Source: Pteria penguin (taxonomy: Eukaryota > Mollusca > Bivalvia > Pterioida > Pteriidae). From it: a DNA stretch of 64,000 bases. The notes below the pieces were generated by a model that was not told the DNA's origin, made no database searches, and saw only the letters and a program-made list of their open reading frames with translations. Where the stretch lies: NCBI GenBank assembly GCA_035048485.1, contig CM068584.1:63842420-63906419 (forward strand), in the 5' to 3' direction. This document shows positions 62,081 to 64,000 of the stretch, one piece after another. Within the stretch, counting starts at the first letter, position 1; the number at the start of each line of letters is the position of its first letter. The position numbers and the translations under genes were made by a program.

Positions 62081-64000
62081 GAGAGACTTGATTTATATTG
62101 CATTTGTACAGTGCTAAAATAGGTCCATGACTGGCAATATTTAGAAAGTAGCAGCCAGAGTCAATATATTGAAATCATTATTTTAAGTGCATAACACTGA
62201 CAGCGATAAACAAATACTCTCCTGAACGTTAAAAATGAAACACACATTCATACGTTCTGTTTTGCTCTATAAGGTGTCATTTGTGTATTAACACATGAAA
62301 AGGATTTATGCTACTTTATTCTCTGCCGTTGGTCTATTCGGCCCATAGGTTGTTCGACGAAACCTGTCGCTTAACAACTAAGGCCATTATGTTTTGCGGG
62401 GACATTATAAATCAAATACGCAATTATGGAAGACACATTTTATTTGTACCCTTCTAAGGCAAAGAAAGGCAACTCTTATCTGATTAATCGTAAACGTTAT
62501 ATATTCTATGCTACCTTTTTTTATTCCTTTTTATCAGGTTTACATTACTCTTTTTTGTAGTAAAACTCAATTCTATTTTCCTTAAATCCTCTACAATAAT
62601 TTCCAAGTACGAAATGGCTGTTAAATGCATAAAACTGACAGCAATACACATATTTACTCTTCAATATGAATAAATACACATACCGTATATACGTCTTCAT
62701 TTGAAAGAAGCTCATCATGTAGCATAAAGCGACTATGAACTGGCAATCTGTGTCTTTTATATAGTATACTATAACAAATAGAATGGGTTTATAGAATGTT
62801 CTAATGGTCATCGGGTTGACCAGCGTACTGGTTATCAAGACCAATGTCTTAGCCAATAGGGCCGCTAAATTTTCTGTGGTGGCAATATGAAATCAAGTTA
62901 ATAATTCAGTTCACATATTACTTTAATACTTTACTAGGGTAAAAAGGTAACTTATTTCATCACGATATGGTAAGCAAAGTTAAGTTCTTAATTAAAGTGG
63001 TAATTGATTAAATATTTTACGTCACTTCACGATTATTTCACAAATGTGATGACGGCATCTGCCTGATGCATTACATGGAAGTTTAGGCCTTTGCAACGGA
63101 CCCACCAGAAGCAGTGAGGGATCTTTTACGCGACACGCCTACCATGACACAGGACCTCGGATTTTGCTGTCTCATACATAAGACAGAACACCGGTGCACC
63201 AAGGACAGGAGTCGAACCCAGGACCTCTCGGTCGCGAACCGAGCACCTTATCCACTTGGCCATATTTGTTAAGTTTCATTGTGTGGATTGAATGCATACT
63301 TAAATGTACAAGAAGGAACAAGCCACTGTATAGCCCACATTTTAAGTGGACAGCGAAATTGTGAACCCTTGCGCAGCGTCCATAGGTAAAATATGTAGTA
63401 TATAATATTGATACAGAACATCGGATATGCAATTTTCCAAAAGACAAGAAAACGTATGGTTCCTATTTAACGTTGATCACTGCGTGTCACGTTACTTCGT
63501 CTGCGGTGAAGTGTAATTCTTGTGGAAGAGCTGGAGACACTTGTCATAGTATATAGTATATACCTTGATGTTGATATCATTGTCAACCCCAGCAGAACTT
63601 GTTGTTTAAACCATCATTGAAAGAAAACTTTTACATAACTGTATCTTTTCCTTTTTTTTTCGAAGAGTGCCTCTCCTCCTTTATTAAACATCTTCAACAA
63701 AACAATAACACCCCTTTCCACTTCTGAAACTGCACTCTGATACTGTGACGTTTTCAGGTATGTACTGAATCATGTAAGGAGACATGTTAACACACGAGAT
63801 GTTTCTCGATAAATTCTAAACGACATTGACCTCAATGAACTATTTTGAAACGGACTATGCTCAATAGATGGAAGTAATAATGCATCTATAAATTCATACT
63901 TAAGTAGCAATATATAAAGCGGGGAGGGCTGCGTATGGTGGAATGTGAAATTTGATACTAACATTCTGAGTGGAACAGTCACAATGACCGTGTTAATACG
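62080..64000. repeat. Segmental block E2, running off the window
   Basis: The partner of 55600-57460 (offset about 6.5 kb). Similarity continues to the last bases (ACCGTGTTAATACG against ACCGTGTTAATACA at 57439), so the duplicated unit very likely extends beyond the right edge. Confidence 0.88.
63003..63268 (-). mobile_element. tRNA-head SINE, reverse, in block E2
   Basis: TTTTACGTCACTTCACGATTATTTCACAAATGTGATGACGGCATCTGCCTGATGC, GGACCCACCAGAAGCAGTGAGGGATC, ACACAGGACCTCGG, GGAGTCGAACCCAGG and a head ending CCACTTGGCCATATTTG. Block E1 has an empty site here (56470-56510). Confidence 0.9.

Overview
This is a eukaryotic, AT-rich, repeat-dense window, most likely from a bivalve mollusc or another lophotrochozoan. 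The reasons are split genes with GT/AG introns, tRNA-head SINEs, decayed Tc1-like and Penelope-like elements, and a lineage-type family of small cysteine-rich membrane proteins. The organism call rests on recalled family resemblance, not on a search. There are no prokaryotic features, rRNA genes or CRISPR arrays.

Only a small fraction is coding. I reconstructed three members of one uncharacterised family by splice-phase matching. Member C (minus strand, 320-3245) has five coding exons and 204 residues. Member A (13898-16929, plus) is broken by an intron deletion. Member B (24492-27565, plus) has seven exons, an intact frame and 258 residues. Each has a signal peptide, a cysteine-rich ectodomain, a Ser/Thr-rich stalk, one transmembrane helix and a short tail with a shared tyrosine motif (R/K)(V/I)Y(N/E)(E/D)I. 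They look like cell-surface receptors or adhesion proteins. Their ligand and signalling role are unknown.

Layout: 0-3.3 kb, gene C plus a retroelement fragment in an intron. 3.3-9.8 kb, a Penelope-like reverse-transcriptase pseudogene, a Tc1-like transposase remnant, non-coding DNA and an inverted retroelement fragment. 9.83-31.72 kb, a direct tandem duplication of a 10.6-11.2 kb segment, each copy carrying one gene (A, then B) and the same SINEs, with copy-specific indels. 31.7-43 kb and 54.6-64 kb, a mosaic of diverged, locally duplicated non-coding blocks with further Tc1 remnants. 43-54.5 kb, a compositionally different block lying between two (TG)n tracts. It holds a 2.5-kb inverted-repeat DNA transposon with a perfect 8-bp target-site duplication, a decayed tyrosine-recombinase-like gene end with a matched intron, several intron-type tandem repeats and a 40-bp satellite with a 240-bp higher-order period.

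At 60.98-61.83 kb lies a decayed retroelement-like reading frame. It joins two CCHC zinc knuckles to a NADAR (YbiA-like) ADP-ribose/NAD-linked N-glycosidase domain in one frame, interrupted by stops. It is the most unusual domain combination in the window.
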